A stretch of DNA of 64,000 nucleotides, taken from assembly GCA_018402455.1 (NCBI GenBank), contig JAGYIG010000006.1, positions 1 through 64,000 of the forward strand, given 5' to 3'. The notes under the pieces are model-generated. The model was not told the origin of the DNA, made no database searches, and was given only the letters and a program-made list of their open reading frames with translations. Positions 35,336 through 44,563 of this stretch are shown here, piece after piece. Both the position numbers and the translations under genes were made by a program. Positions within the stretch are counted from its first letter, which is position 1. The number at the start of each line of letters is the position of its first letter. The stretch is from Opitutaceae bacterium (GTDB lineage: Bacteria > Verrucomicrobiota > Verrucomicrobiia > Opitutales > Opitutaceae).

Positions 35336-36115
35336 ATGAGCTACTCCCGAAATTTAGCTGGAAAATCAATCTGGATCACCGGCGGCGCCGGTTATCTGGG
35401 CTCGGCGATCACGCGAGAGCTCGATGCCGAGGCGGAACAAGTGGTGTGCATCGACCTTCCGGGGCGGGCCGAAGCTCTGGTGCGTGAGCACCATCTGCAG
35501 CGGACCATTCCGGTCACGCTCGACGTCAACGATGCCGCCGCCCTGCCCGCGGCGCTGGACCAGGCCGTGGCGGCCTACGGACTGCCGGACGGAGTTGCGC
35601 ACCTTGCCTTCTCCTCTTCGAGCGGGCATCGGTTGGAGGATCTTCCCGCGGAGGTGTTTCAAGCCACCTTCGATCGTTCGCTCACGCCCACGTTTGTGCT
35701 GGGCCGCGCGCTCGCCGAAAAAATGAAAGACCGGCGCGCGGGGAGTTTTGTGCTCTTTTCCAGTATGTATGGGATCGTCGCCCCCGATCCGCGGATCTAT
35801 GTCGAACCGATGAAGCCCAATCCCATCGACTATGGCGCGAGCAAGGCGGCGCTGCTGCAGTTGACCCGGTATTTTGCGGTCCACTACGGCCCGGCCAACC
35901 TGCGCTTCAACGCCATCACCCCGGGTCCCTTTCCCCCGGCCGCCGTGCAGGCCGCCCACCCGCAGTTTGCCGCCGACCTGCGCGCGAAGACCGCCCTCAA
36001 CCGCCTCGGGGTGAACGACGAAATCGTCGGCCCCACGCTTTTTCTGCTTTCCGATAGCGCCGCCTACGTCACCGGTCACAGCCTCGTGGTCGACGGCGGC
36101 TGGACCAGTTGGTAG
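35336..36115 (+). CDS. Short-chain dehydrogenase/reductase
   Basis: A 259-residue SDR from ATG 35336 (10 codons inside the track ORF). The cofactor motif ITGGAGYLGSAI is at residues 14-25, LFSSMYG carries the active-site Ser, and YGASK supplies the Tyr-Lys pair. ITPGPFPP and the VTGHSLVVDGGWT end are classical. Possibly it oxidises a sugar acid before the aldolase. It lies after a hairpin repeat and 45 nt before a symporter gene in the same direction. Confidence 0.87.
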   Translation: MSYSRNLAGKSIWITGGAGYLGSAITRELDAEAEQVVCIDLPGRAEALVREHHLQRTIPVTLDVNDAAALPAALDQAVAAYGLPDGVAHLAFSSSSGHRLEDLPAEVFQATFDRSLTPTFVLGRALAEKMKDRRAGSFVLFSSMYGIVAPDPRIYVEPMKPNPIDYGASKAALLQLTRYFAVHYGPANLRFNAITPGPFPPAAVQAAHPQFAADLRAKTALNRLGVNDEIVGPTLFLLSDSAAYVTGHSLVVDGGWTSW

Positions 36116-36160
36116 CCCTCTTCTTTCCTTCGCCCTTTTTACCCCCGCCCCTACTGATTA

Positions 36161-37606
36161 ATGCGATCGCTCGATGTTGCCGTCATCCTCCTCTATCTTA
36201 TCGGCGTGGTCTGGGCGGGTCTGGCGAGTCGCGGGAAAAAGCAGGACAGCGACGAGTTTTTTACGTCGAAGGGGGGATTCACCGGATGGCTCGGCATGGT
36301 CATGGTCGGGTTCAGCATGGCGGCCACGTTGTTCAGCGGCATCAGCTATGTGGTCTACACCAGCGTCGCGTTCTCGGCCGGCGCGGGAATCGTCATGGGG
36401 ATGATCAGTTTCCCCATCATGTGGGCGCTGCTGCGATTTTGGTTCCTGCCCCGCTACCTCGCCGGCGGCGGCAACCACCCCTACGATATCATTGAAGCAC
36501 GGCTGGGCGAACCGGTGCGGCTTTGCCTGTCGGCCATGTTCATTCTGCTGCGAATCGGCTGGATGGCGGCGATTTTGGTCGCACCGACCTTGGTGCTGCT
36601 CGGGGCGACGGGCTTGGGCCCGGAATGGTTCTGGCCCATCGTGATCAGCATTGGCGTGACCTGCACCCTCTACACCGCCATCGGCGGCATTCGCAGCGTG
36701 ATCGTGACCGATGCGATCCAATTTGTGATCATGGGCCTGGGCATGCTGTTCATCATTGGCTTCATCTTCGACAAACTCGGCATGCCCATCGGGGAGATCT
36801 ACGCCCAACTCGACCAAGGGGAGCGGCTGAAACTCTTCAACTTCTCATTCGACCTCACGGTGGACCTGACCTTCTGGACGGTGGTGATTGGGCTGATGGT
36901 CGGCAACCTGGGCAGCTACACCGGCGACTTGATGATGCTGCAGCGCTATCACGCCGCCGAGTCGGCCCGGGCGGCCGCCAAGGCCTTCGCGATCAATACG
37001 TGGGGCGTGATCATCGTGGGCGTCCTGCTCGTCACGGCAGGCCTGTTGTTGTGGGTGTGGTTTCAAAATCACCCGGATCCGGCGTTGCCCGAGAACGCCG
37101 ACCAGGTTCTGGCCTATTTCATCACCAACGAACTCCCCCCCGGAATCGCGGGCCTGTTGATCGCGAGCATCCTCGCGGCCACCATGAGCAGCATGACCAG
37201 CGGGATCATCGCTTTGGCAGGCACCCTAACCAATGACTGGTTGCAACGCTTTGGCCGGCCGCGCACGCCGGACGAACTCCTCCGCTTTGGCCGCTGGGCC
37301 AGCGTCGGCATCGGCGCATTGGCCATCGCCGCCGCCGGACTGGCCATCGTCATGGGCTCGTTGTTTCAAACCACCCAGGCGGTGATGGGGGCGTTCTTTG
37401 GCCCCATGGTGGGCTGCATGATGATCGTGGTGAACAAGTGGCGGTTCCGCCCCGAGGGCGTCCTCCTCGGCATGGGCCTCGGCACCGTCGCCGGCTGGGC
37501 GATCGCTTTCTCCCCCGTCTCCAATCTCTGGGTCGCCACCGGCTCCCTCATCGTAACCCTGAGCGTAGCCTGCTGCTTCCGCCGCAAGAAAACCGCCGAT
37601 GAATAA
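36161..37606 (+). CDS. Na+/solute symporter (SSS family)
   Basis: A 481-residue transporter with about twelve to thirteen hydrophobic helices. SSS landmarks are ATLFSGISYVVYTSVAF (TM2), TLYTAIGGIRSVIVTDAIQF (TM5-6, sodium site), TGDLMMLQRYHA (cytoplasmic loop) and SILAATMSSMTSGIIALAGTLTNDW (TM8, second sodium-site serines). Unlike the first SSS gene in the window it is intact. Located directly after the SDR, it likely imports the sugar acid degraded by this operon. Confidence 0.9.
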   Translation: MRSLDVAVILLYLIGVVWAGLASRGKKQDSDEFFTSKGGFTGWLGMVMVGFSMAATLFSGISYVVYTSVAFSAGAGIVMGMISFPIMWALLRFWFLPRYLAGGGNHPYDIIEARLGEPVRLCLSAMFILLRIGWMAAILVAPTLVLLGATGLGPEWFWPIVISIGVTCTLYTAIGGIRSVIVTDAIQFVIMGLGMLFIIGFIFDKLGMPIGEIYAQLDQGERLKLFNFSFDLTVDLTFWTVVIGLMVGNLGSYTGDLMMLQRYHAAESARAAAKAFAINTWGVIIVGVLLVTAGLLLWVWFQNHPDPALPENADQVLAYFITNELPPGIAGLLIASILAATMSSMTSGIIALAGTLTNDWLQRFGRPRTPDELLRFGRWASVGIGALAIAAAGLAIVMGSLFQTTQAVMGAFFGPMVGCMMIVVNKWRFRPEGVLLGMGLGTVAGWAIAFSPVSNLWVATGSLIVTLSVACCFRRKKTADE

Positions 37607-37624
37607 AGCACGATTCAACTGCTG

Positions 37625-37764
37625 TTTTTTAACCACGAATGGACCCGATTAAATCCGCCTGGCGTTCCGCCTACCCCCTCCACCGCTTCTGGAAAACAAG
37701 ATCCAGCGCAGGTTTTCCGTGCGGAGCGGTATCCCGCATGCGCAGGACCATTGGTGGTTAAAAA
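37625..37764. repeat. Imperfect terminal-inverted-repeat element, copy 2
   Basis: Left arm TTTTTTAACCACGAATGG at 37625 pairs with the right arm CCATTGGTGGTTAAAAA ending at 37764; over 17 bp only one base differs. Same arms as copy 1, with an unrelated interior of about 105 bp. It sits in the spacer between the symporter and the TIM-barrel gene. Confidence 0.7.
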
Positions 37765-37783
37765 CCAGCCCTACCGCTTCGTC

Positions 37784-38626
37784 ATGAGTCATCCGCCCCG
37801 TCCGCTTCATATTTTTGGCACCCTTTGGTCGCTGCGCCAGTATCCCACCAAAACGCGCGAGTGGTCGTGGGCGAAGAAGTTTTCCGCGATCGCGGACGCT
37901 GGTTGTGACGGTTTGTTTTCGGCCCCCATTCCCGAGCTCGAAGCCCGCGGCTCCCTCCAGATCTTGCCGTCGCGGAGTTTTCGGCCAGCCCCGGCCGAGG
38001 AGATCAAACGCACCGCCCGGGCCGCCCAGCAACTCGGCGCCGTTGCGATTGGCATCCAGCTTGGCGACACCGATTCGGCATTGGCCGACATGATCAAACT
38101 GGCGATTCACATCGATGCCGTCGCCCGGGACTTTGACCTGCCTTACGCGATCGAGACTCATCGCGATACCTTTACGGAAACTCCCGAAAACACCCTGGCG
38201 CTGACCCGCGGATTTAGCAGGCAGCGGAAAACGACCCTGCCCCTTTGCCTCGATCATTCCCACTTCGCGGTGGTGCGCCATCATGCTCCCGGCACCTATT
38301 GGGAGCGGTTGCGCCAACCCGTTGAACTCCTCAATGCGGCCACTCAGTTTCATCTGCGTCCTTTCAATGGCCATCACTGCCAAATTCCCGTGCTCACGCC
38401 CAACGGTCGGCGCACCCCCGAATACCGCGACTGGCTCACTTACCTCAACGGGCTCTTCACCCACCTTCACACGCAAAACAATCCCGCCCCCGTGCTGGCC
38501 GTCCCCGAACTGGGTAACGCCGCGCCTGCTTACGGACTAAGTTGTTTCGGCGACACTTGGCGGGATGCCCAAGCCCTCATCCGCGATCTCCGTCGCACCT
38601 GGAAGTCCACCCGTCCCAACCACTAA
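37784..38626 (+). CDS. Sugar phosphate isomerase/epimerase-like TIM-barrel protein
   Basis: A 280-residue protein from ATG 37784; the track start (a TTG at 37751) lies in the inverted-repeat element. Motifs of the xylose-isomerase-like (AP-endonuclease 2) fold are present: GCDGLFSAPIPELEARGS near the start, AIETHRDTFTETPENTLAL (metal Glu and His) near residue 133, and LCLDHSHFAVVRHH (second metal site) near 162. The substrate is a keto sugar or keto acid; no closer assignment is possible. Confidence 0.72.
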   Translation: MSHPPRPLHIFGTLWSLRQYPTKTREWSWAKKFSAIADAGCDGLFSAPIPELEARGSLQILPSRSFRPAPAEEIKRTARAAQQLGAVAIGIQLGDTDSALADMIKLAIHIDAVARDFDLPYAIETHRDTFTETPENTLALTRGFSRQRKTTLPLCLDHSHFAVVRHHAPGTYWERLRQPVELLNAATQFHLRPFNGHHCQIPVLTPNGRRTPEYRDWLTYLNGLFTHLHTQNNPAPVLAVPELGNAAPAYGLSCFGDTWRDAQALIRDLRRTWKSTRPNH

Positions 38627-38649
38627 CTGGACGGCCCCTACTCTGCGGG

Positions 38650-38757
38650 GTTTAACCCCGGATTAACCCAGATAGCTTCGCCTCCCGGCTACGCATGGAA
38701 ACCTCCAAAACGCTGCTGCTGGGTCCGGGTTTATCCAGGTCCCTCCGTGGTTAAAAT
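38650..38757. repeat. Imperfect terminal-inverted-repeat element, copy 3
   Basis: Left arm GTTTAACCCCGGATTAACCC (38650 onward) matches the reverse complement of the right arm ...CTCCGTGGTTAAAAT (ending 38757) and the arms of copies 1 and 2. It lies between the convergent TIM-barrel and ridA genes, a normal home for REP-like hairpins. Confidence 0.6.
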
Positions 38758-38769
38758 CAGTCCTCGCTC

Positions 38770-39162
38770 TCAGCTCTTTTTCGGCACGGCGATGCAGTCC
38801 ATTTCGAACTTCAAGTTTGAGCCCAAGCACTTGCAGATCGTCGTGCGCGCGGGATACGGCGCGGTGAAATACTTCCGGTAAAGCTCGTTGAACTTCGCCA
38901 CGTCCTCGGGCTCGCGCACGAAGTTGTGCGTCTTCACCACGTGCGCCAAGTCACTGCCCGCCGACTCCAATACCGCCCGCAGGTTTTCAATCGAACGCCG
39001 GAATTCACCTTCGAATGTATCCGAAACAATCTTACCGGTCTTATCGACCGAGGCTTGGCCCGACACGAAGATCAGGTCTCCGACCTGCACGGCGGGGCTG
39101 AACGGTAGGTGGGATACCGGGGTGTCGGCATCACGAGGATAAGATACGGCGGGATGGTTCAT
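38770..39162 (-). CDS. RidA-family enamine/imine deaminase
   Basis: A 130-residue RidA/YjgF/UK114 protein, trimeric by family knowledge, which hydrolyses reactive 2-aminoacrylate-type imines released by PLP dehydratases and transaminases. The substrate-binding Arg lies in YPARTTICKCLG and the partner region in DLIFVSGQASVD. The terminal CIAVPKK is typical. Overlaps the M81 gene by 4 nt (ATGA) as last gene of the minus operon IclR-aminotransferase-M81-RidA. Confidence 0.9.
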   Translation of the reverse strand: MNHPAVSYPRDADTPVSHLPFSPAVQVGDLIFVSGQASVDKTGKIVSDTFEGEFRRSIENLRAVLESAGSDLAHVVKTHNFVREPEDVAKFNELYRKYFTAPYPARTTICKCLGSNLKFEMDCIAVPKKS

Positions 39163-40667
39163 AAAAATTCAAATTTCGGGGTGGTGATATCGTCGAGCGG
39201 GAAGATGGGGCGAGGCAGTTGCTGCCAGGGAAACGTGCTCACGTCGCTGCGGCAGGGTCCCGGCGTATCCACCAAAAATGTCGCCCCCGCAATCGGGTCA
39301 TAGGCCCGCCGGTGGGCCACCGCGGCTTTGACCCCGATTACCTTAAAATCACCGGGTTCAAGGCCTTGGCTGCGGAACTGCCCCAGATCAAAGGGCGGCG
39401 TTTTCCGGCTGGTCAGGAGCAGGGTCACCCCCGCCGTGCGCACCACCGCGCACGGCCCCATCTCAATCTTCAGTCCCCGCATGGACGCCAGATGGCTGTG
39501 GCGATCCTCGAGATCAAACGTTCCGGCGCTGCGCGAAATCAACGTGACTTCGAGGTCAAGCGGCCCGGCATCGAGCGCCGATCCCTTGCCGCCAATCGCC
39601 AGTCGGATCGTCCCCTGCAACGGCAGCGATTGCAGGGCGCACACCGCCTCCGCGTCGTTGATCGCGACCAACGCGTTGTCGACCCCGTGCCGCAGCAGCG
39701 CGCGCAGAATTCCCGTGCCATCCCCCGGAGCGCCTCCCCCGATGTTATCCGCCGGTTCCACCAGAACAATCGGGCCTCCCGGGTCCCGCGGCAACCGGGA
39801 CATCACCGCGTCGACGGAGGGATAAGAGACGCCACCTTCCGCCCGTTTGGCCCAGGCCAGCGCCGCCACGGGCGCGAGCTTTTCCCGCGCCAGCTGCTCG
39901 CTTCCCGTATGAATCAAACTGAGCGAAACCCCGGTGTAGGGGGTGTCTGCGAACGAAAAGCCCGCCACCACATTGCCCGCCCATATGATGGGTTCGGCGG
40001 CGACAATTTCCTCGATCTCCGTCCGCAAAGCCCGCATCGGATCCGCGGCCGTCCCGGTGCCCGGTGGTGGCCATAGAATCGGTAGCCGAACGGTCGTCAT
40101 GCGCGGACTGACCCGTTCCGCCAAGGCCCGGGCCATCAACCGGGTCGCCCGCATGGCCGAATCCCGGGAATCGGTGTGGGGGTTTTCGCGGTAGGCCACC
40201 AACCCGTTGGCCAAACGTCCCATGCGAGCCGAAAAGTTGGCGTGCAGATCAAACACCCCAAACAGCGGCAGGTCCGCCGCCCCCGGCAGGGCCCGAATGC
40301 GCTCCAGTAACTCACCTTCCACATCCGGGAACAACGGCGTCACCATCGCGCCGTGCAGCACGAGAAAAATCGCATCCACCCCTTCCGCCAAGGCGGCTCG
40401 CGCCCGCGGGGCGAACTCCCCCCAAAACGTGTCGAAAACCTCATCGGCCACCATGCCTCCCGGCGTCGTCCGGATATCGATGGTGGGAATCACCGTGAAG
40501 CCCAACTGCCGGGCCACGGTCAAAAAGCCATCGGTCGGCGAGGCATCCCCCAGTTTGTCGAGAATCGCCGCGTCGCAAGTGACTTCGAAATCCGGCCAGG
40601 TGGTCAGCTGATCGAGAAACGTATGCGTCTCGTGAAACAGCCCACCGAACAGGATCCGTGCACTCAT
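39159..40667 (-). CDS. M81-family metallopeptidase (MlrC-like)
   Basis: A 502-residue protein from ATG 40665-40667 (MSARILFGGLFHETHTF). The family begins with the HETHTF metal site, and further motifs are LHGAM near residue 118, FDLHANFSARM near 148 and YRENPHTD near 165, the residues proposed to bind zinc in MlrC. MlrC of Sphingomonas hydrolyses the linear intermediate of microcystin breakdown at the Adda-Glu link; most homologues cleave other N-acyl or unusual amide bonds. Its neighbours (aminotransferase, RidA, and the divergent DSD-like enzyme) suggest release of a D- or beta-hydroxy amino acid. Confidence 0.83.
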   Translation of the reverse strand: MSARILFGGLFHETHTFLDQLTTWPDFEVTCDAAILDKLGDASPTDGFLTVARQLGFTVIPTIDIRTTPGGMVADEVFDTFWGEFAPRARAALAEGVDAIFLVLHGAMVTPLFPDVEGELLERIRALPGAADLPLFGVFDLHANFSARMGRLANGLVAYRENPHTDSRDSAMRATRLMARALAERVSPRMTTVRLPILWPPPGTGTAADPMRALRTEIEEIVAAEPIIWAGNVVAGFSFADTPYTGVSLSLIHTGSEQLAREKLAPVAALAWAKRAEGGVSYPSVDAVMSRLPRDPGGPIVLVEPADNIGGGAPGDGTGILRALLRHGVDNALVAINDAEAVCALQSLPLQGTIRLAIGGKGSALDAGPLDLEVTLISRSAGTFDLEDRHSHLASMRGLKIEMGPCAVVRTAGVTLLLTSRKTPPFDLGQFRSQGLEPGDFKVIGVKAAVAHRRAYDPIAGATFLVDTPGPCRSDVSTFPWQQLPRPIFPLDDITTPKFEFL

Positions 40668-40693
40668 CTCGCGTTCGTTTTCCCGCCGTTCGA

Positions 40694-42031
40694 TCAGGCT
40701 GCCGGCCACGTGGCGGCGTGGCGCTTGAACGCGACCGCCGCGCGCGCCAAAGCCTCGTCAATGTCCGCCTCGGTGTGGGCCAGACTGATCGACCACAACC
40801 CGCGTTCGATCGCCCGCACCCCTTCCTCCAACAAACAGCGGCGCAAATGCGTCCACCGGGGGACGTCCTGCAGTTGGATGTAGTCCCGGTAGTTTTCCAC
40901 CGGTCGGGCGGCCACGTCGGGCTTCACCATCAGGGTGTGAAAGGCCAGACCGGGGCCCTGCGGTCGCAGCGGAATGTCGTGCTCATCGGCCAGGGCCCGC
41001 AGGCCGGCCATCAGTTTTTGCCCCAGCCGATTCAGCGTAGCCGGATGCTCGGGGCCCAGCGCGATCACCGCATCGAGGCACCAGCGGCTCGCCGCCAGAC
41101 ACAGGGGATTGGCGTTCAAGGTGCCCGCGTGCATCGCCTCGCCGGAGATGATTTTGGCCATCGCGGCGCGGGTCCCCGTCAAAGCGGCAAACGGGGTGCC
41201 CCCGCCGATCGCCTTGCCGAACACCGTCAAGTCCGGACGCACCCCGTAATAGGCCTGCGCTCCACCCGCCCCGAACCGGAAACCGGTAATGGTTTCATCG
41301 GCGATCATCAACATGCCTTCCTGATCACAGAGCGCGCGGATCGCGGCCAGCATGCCTTCGCCCGGCTCGATGCAGCAGGTGTTGCACATGGCCGGCTCAC
41401 AGACAATCGCCGCGATCTGCCCACGGTAATCCGCGACGCGCTGCCGCAGGTGCTCGATGTCATTCCAGCGCGCCACCACAAACTGCTCCGTCACCGCGGA
41501 AATGATGCCTTTGCTGGGATGAACGCGAGCGGGTTCGGGATCAGCCCAAGTGCTCGGCGGATTCGCGAACCCCACCAAGCCTTCGTCACCCCAGCCGTGG
41601 TAGTGCCCTTCAAATTTCAGAATCAAACGGCGCCCGGTGTGCGCTCGGGCCAACCGGAACGCCGCCATCACCGCCTCGGTGGCGGAGTTGTTGAACCGAA
41701 CCAGCTCCGTCGCCGGCACCATCTGTTGCAACCGCTCCGCCACGTCCAACTCCAGTTTGCTTTGCGCCGCCCAATGCAGCCCCAACTTCGCCTGCGCCGC
41801 GATCGCCTCGGCCAATCCGGCGGGCGCGTGACCATAGAGCAGCGCGCCCTGACCGAGTTGGTAGTCGATATACTCGTTGCCATCCACGTCCCACACCCGC
41901 GCCCCCGCGCCTTTCTCGAAATACAGGGGCACCGGCTTTTCCATCAGCCGAATGCCGCTGTTGATACCGCCGGCGATGCTTTGCTGGGCCCGCTCAAAGA
42001 GCTGCTGGGATTGGGAAAAGGTGTAGGGCAT
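40694..42031 (-). CDS. Class III aminotransferase, glutamate-1-semialdehyde aminotransferase-like
   Basis: A 445-residue PLP enzyme, longer than HemL. The PLP-Lys motif is LTVFGKAIGGGTPFAALTG near residue 265, with the preceding ADETITGFRFGAGGA (Asp that contacts the pyridine N) and NSATEAVMAAFRLARAHTGR (Ser/Thr of phosphate binding). As it stands next to catabolic genes and IclR, and as the GSA-type mutase residues cannot be verified, a transaminase or racemase/mutase for an unusual amino acid is likelier than heme synthesis. It follows IclR by 18 nt. Confidence 0.83.
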   Translation of the reverse strand: MPYTFSQSQQLFERAQQSIAGGINSGIRLMEKPVPLYFEKGAGARVWDVDGNEYIDYQLGQGALLYGHAPAGLAEAIAAQAKLGLHWAAQSKLELDVAERLQQMVPATELVRFNNSATEAVMAAFRLARAHTGRRLILKFEGHYHGWGDEGLVGFANPPSTWADPEPARVHPSKGIISAVTEQFVVARWNDIEHLRQRVADYRGQIAAIVCEPAMCNTCCIEPGEGMLAAIRALCDQEGMLMIADETITGFRFGAGGAQAYYGVRPDLTVFGKAIGGGTPFAALTGTRAAMAKIISGEAMHAGTLNANPLCLAASRWCLDAVIALGPEHPATLNRLGQKLMAGLRALADEHDIPLRPQGPGLAFHTLMVKPDVAARPVENYRDYIQLQDVPRWTHLRRCLLEEGVRAIERGLWSISLAHTEADIDEALARAAVAFKRHAATWPAA

Positions 42032-42049
42032 GGGACGGTTTCGGCAGGG

Positions 42050-42799
42050 TTAGGCTGAGGCCAGAAAAGCGGTGTCGTCTCCGGCGTGGATTCGGCTCAG
42101 GGTCGCGATCAAACTCAAACGTCGTTTTTCCGGGAACCGGCTCAACGGGACCGCTACACTGATCCCCGCCAAGGGCTCCCCCAGCTGGCTCAACGACACC
42201 GCCACGCAGCCCACCCCCGCCACGGTTTCCTCCTCCTCCCACGCCCACCCTCGCAGGCGGGTGGCTTCGAGTTCCTGTTCCAGCCGTGACCGCGCCGCCT
42301 GCCGACCCCGGGCCGGTCGCAGGGCAACTACCTTGGCCACCAGTCGGGCCCTTTGCTCCTTCGGCAAGTTGGCCGCAATCGCCCGGCCCAGGGCCGTCGT
42401 GGAAAACAAATCCCGGGCGCCCGGCTTCACAATCCAGCGCAAGGCCTGCTCCGTCTCCAGCACCTCCGCGTAACGAACATAAACCCCCTCCAGCACGCCC
42501 AAGTTCACCGTCTCATCAAAGCGGGCATGCAGTCCCGCCATGATCGGCTGCGCCTTGCCCCGCAACAACGCGTCCCGCCCATGCTCCCGCAATGAGGCCA
42601 ACCGCGAGGTCAACCGGTAACTTCCGCGGGTTTCCCCGGGCTCCAAATACCCCAAATCCCGCAGACTGCCCAAAATGCGGTGCACCGTCGGCTTCGGCAG
42701 GCGGCTTTCCGCCGCCAGTTCCGCCAAACTCAACGCCCGCCCCGTTCGCGCCAGCACTTCCAGAATCGAAAAGGCTTTATCGAGGACGGCAATACTCAT
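42050..42799 (-). CDS. IclR-family transcriptional regulator
   Basis: A 249-residue protein. The N-terminal winged helix (residues 1-65) contains LAELAAESRLPKPTVHRILGSLRDLGYLEP, the IclR pattern. The effector domain (80-245) ends with VAVSLSQLGEPLAGISVAVPLSRF, the IclR signature. IclR regulators respond to small catabolites. It starts 65 nt from the divergent amidohydrolase gene with a palindrome between, and heads the minus operon. Confidence 0.9.
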   Translation of the reverse strand: MSIAVLDKAFSILEVLARTGRALSLAELAAESRLPKPTVHRILGSLRDLGYLEPGETRGSYRLTSRLASLREHGRDALLRGKAQPIMAGLHARFDETVNLGVLEGVYVRYAEVLETEQALRWIVKPGARDLFSTTALGRAIAANLPKEQRARLVAKVVALRPARGRQAARSRLEQELEATRLRGWAWEEEETVAGVGCVAVSLSQLGEPLAGISVAVPLSRFPEKRRLSLIATLSRIHAGDDTAFLASA

Positions 42800-42813
42800 A
42801 GCTTCGGGTAAGT

Positions 42814-42833
42814 TTTCATATCACAATGTGAAA
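42814..42833. promoter_or_regulatory. Putative IclR operator
   Basis: TTTCATATCACAATGTGAAA is an imperfect 20-bp palindrome (outer TTTCA/TGAAA arms perfect, plus TCACA-A-TGTGA inside) 15 nt upstream of the IclR start and 32 nt upstream of the divergent amidohydrolase start. The form resembles the GAAAC-TTTC type boxes of KdgR/IclR relatives. Confidence 0.55.
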
Positions 42834-42864
42834 CATTAATTCCGTCAAATAGAATGGACACCCC

Positions 42865-43827
42865 ATGATCATCGACTGTCACAACCACCTCGGCGTCGAC
42901 CCTTACTTCTACCTCAACCGCTACCACCCCTACGCCCAGGACTTGGTCACCCTGGTGACCGAGGGGCGTCATTGCGGGGTGGATCGCTGGGTGGTGTTTC
43001 CGATGGTCGGGAACCTTACTTTTGATCTGGCGGCGATGCGTCGCCGGGAACTCGTGCCGGGCGGAATCGAGTCCGTGCCCTATGCTTTCGAAAATGAGCG
43101 GATGTTCCACGAGATCTACGATCTGTATCCCGATCTCGGCGCCCACACCCTCCCGTTTGCCATCCTCGATCCGATGCGCGAACCAGCCGCCCAACTCACC
43201 CAGCTGCGCAAGCTGCGCCCGCGGTATCCTTTCTACGGGCTGAAAATTCAGCCCACCATGATTCAGGCCCCCATCGAATCGCTGCTGACCGTGGGACGCG
43301 GGTTTCTGGAGTTTGCGGCCGAGTTCGACCTGCCCTTCATCATCCACTCCAGCGTCGACCCGGCCGATCTCTGGGCGCAGGCCACCAGCATCCTGCGCGT
43401 CGCCGAAGCCACCCCGGACGTGCGTTTCTGTCTGGCCCACTCCTGTCGTTTCGATCGGGAGTGTCTGGATCGCGTCGCGGACTTACCCAACACGTGGTTC
43501 GACTGTTCGGCCCACCGCATCCATTGTGATTGCGCCCGCCAGGAGTTCGCCAACATCGCTCCGCCCACCCGCCGCTTTGCGGCGGACTACACTGACCCCG
43601 CCGCCGTATTGCTGGCCTTGGCGGAGGCTTATCCCACCAAGCTGATCTGGGGGTCGGATACGCCGTTTCAGAGTTACGTTGACGACAAGCTCTCCCTGCG
43701 CAGCACCTATGCCGAAGAAACCGATTGTTTGAAAATTCTGCCCCCCCACCTGCTCCGCGCCGTCACCTGCGACAATCTGCTGAGCTACCTCAATCTGCCC
43801 GATGAAAACCCTCTCGCTCTCGGGTAA
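42865..43827 (+). CDS. Amidohydrolase-family TIM-barrel enzyme
   Basis: A 320-residue amidohydrolase-2 protein. It begins MIIDCHNHLG (HxH metal ligands at residues 5 and 7), has FIIHSS near residue 160, LAHSCRFD near 193 and the catalytic Asp in LIWGSDTPF near 270. Such enzymes act as lactonases, hydrolases or decarboxylases. It heads the plus operon facing IclR and overlaps the SDR by 26 nt. No signal peptide. Confidence 0.82.
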   Translation: MIIDCHNHLGVDPYFYLNRYHPYAQDLVTLVTEGRHCGVDRWVVFPMVGNLTFDLAAMRRRELVPGGIESVPYAFENERMFHEIYDLYPDLGAHTLPFAILDPMREPAAQLTQLRKLRPRYPFYGLKIQPTMIQAPIESLLTVGRGFLEFAAEFDLPFIIHSSVDPADLWAQATSILRVAEATPDVRFCLAHSCRFDRECLDRVADLPNTWFDCSAHRIHCDCARQEFANIAPPTRRFAADYTDPAAVLLALAEAYPTKLIWGSDTPFQSYVDDKLSLRSTYAEETDCLKILPPHLLRAVTCDNLLSYLNLPDENPLALG

Positions 43828-44563
43828 CGCCGCCCTCGTCACCGGGTCATCCCAAGGGCTCGGCCTGGGTATTGCGCAGGGGCTGCTGGAATCGGGCGCC
43901 GCGGTGGCGTTTCACGGCCACGAGGCCCGCCCCTCCGCCGTGCCGCCATCCGCCCCCTACCTTGGCGGGGACTTGCTCGATCCGGCCACCCCCGCCGCCT
44001 TGGTCGACGCCGCCTTCGCGGCCCTGCCCGCACTCGACCTACTCGTCTGCAACGCGGGCAGCATCTTCGATCTGCCGTTCCTCGAGATGGACCTCGAGCG
44101 CTGGGATCGGACCCAAAACCTCAACGTGCGCGCCACCTATTTTGTGGTGCAGGCCTTCGCCCGGGCGATGGTCGCGCGCCACCGCCCCGGGGCGGTGGTC
44201 ATCACGTCGTCCATCAATGGCTATCAGGCGGAGATCAACTCCAGTGCCTACGACACTTCCAAGGGAGCCCTCGTCATGATGACCCGCACCCTCGCCCAGG
44301 CGCTCGCCCCCCACGCCATCCGCGTGAATGGCATCGCGCCGGGTTTGATGCGCACGCCGCTCACCGAGCGGTGGTTACAAACCGATCCGGCGGGCGCCGA
44401 GCTCTACGCTCAGCGCACCCTGCTCAATCGCTTGGGCACGGCCGAGGATTGCGCCGGCGCGGTCGCTTTCCTGCTGTCTCCGGCTGCTGGATACATCACC
44501 GGCCAGGTGCTGGCGGTCGACGGCGGCATGGGGATCAGTCAACTCGGCAGCATCACCCCATGA
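43802..44563 (+). CDS. Short-chain dehydrogenase/reductase
   Basis: A 253-residue SDR with TGSSQGLGLGIA (cofactor motif) at residues 14-25, CNAGS (NNAG equivalent), ITSSING (Ser) and YDTSK (Tyr-Lys), and the VDGGMG end. Dense overlaps on both sides (26 nt with the amidohydrolase, 4 nt ATGA with the PLP gene) mark tight translational coupling. Possibly oxidises a hydroxy amino acid or sugar-acid intermediate. Confidence 0.88.
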   Translation: MKTLSLSGNAALVTGSSQGLGLGIAQGLLESGAAVAFHGHEARPSAVPPSAPYLGGDLLDPATPAALVDAAFAALPALDLLVCNAGSIFDLPFLEMDLERWDRTQNLNVRATYFVVQAFARAMVARHRPGAVVITSSINGYQAEINSSAYDTSKGALVMMTRTLAQALAPHAIRVNGIAPGLMRTPLTERWLQTDPAGAELYAQRTLLNRLGTAEDCAGAVAFLLSPAAGYITGQVLAVDGGMGISQLGSITP

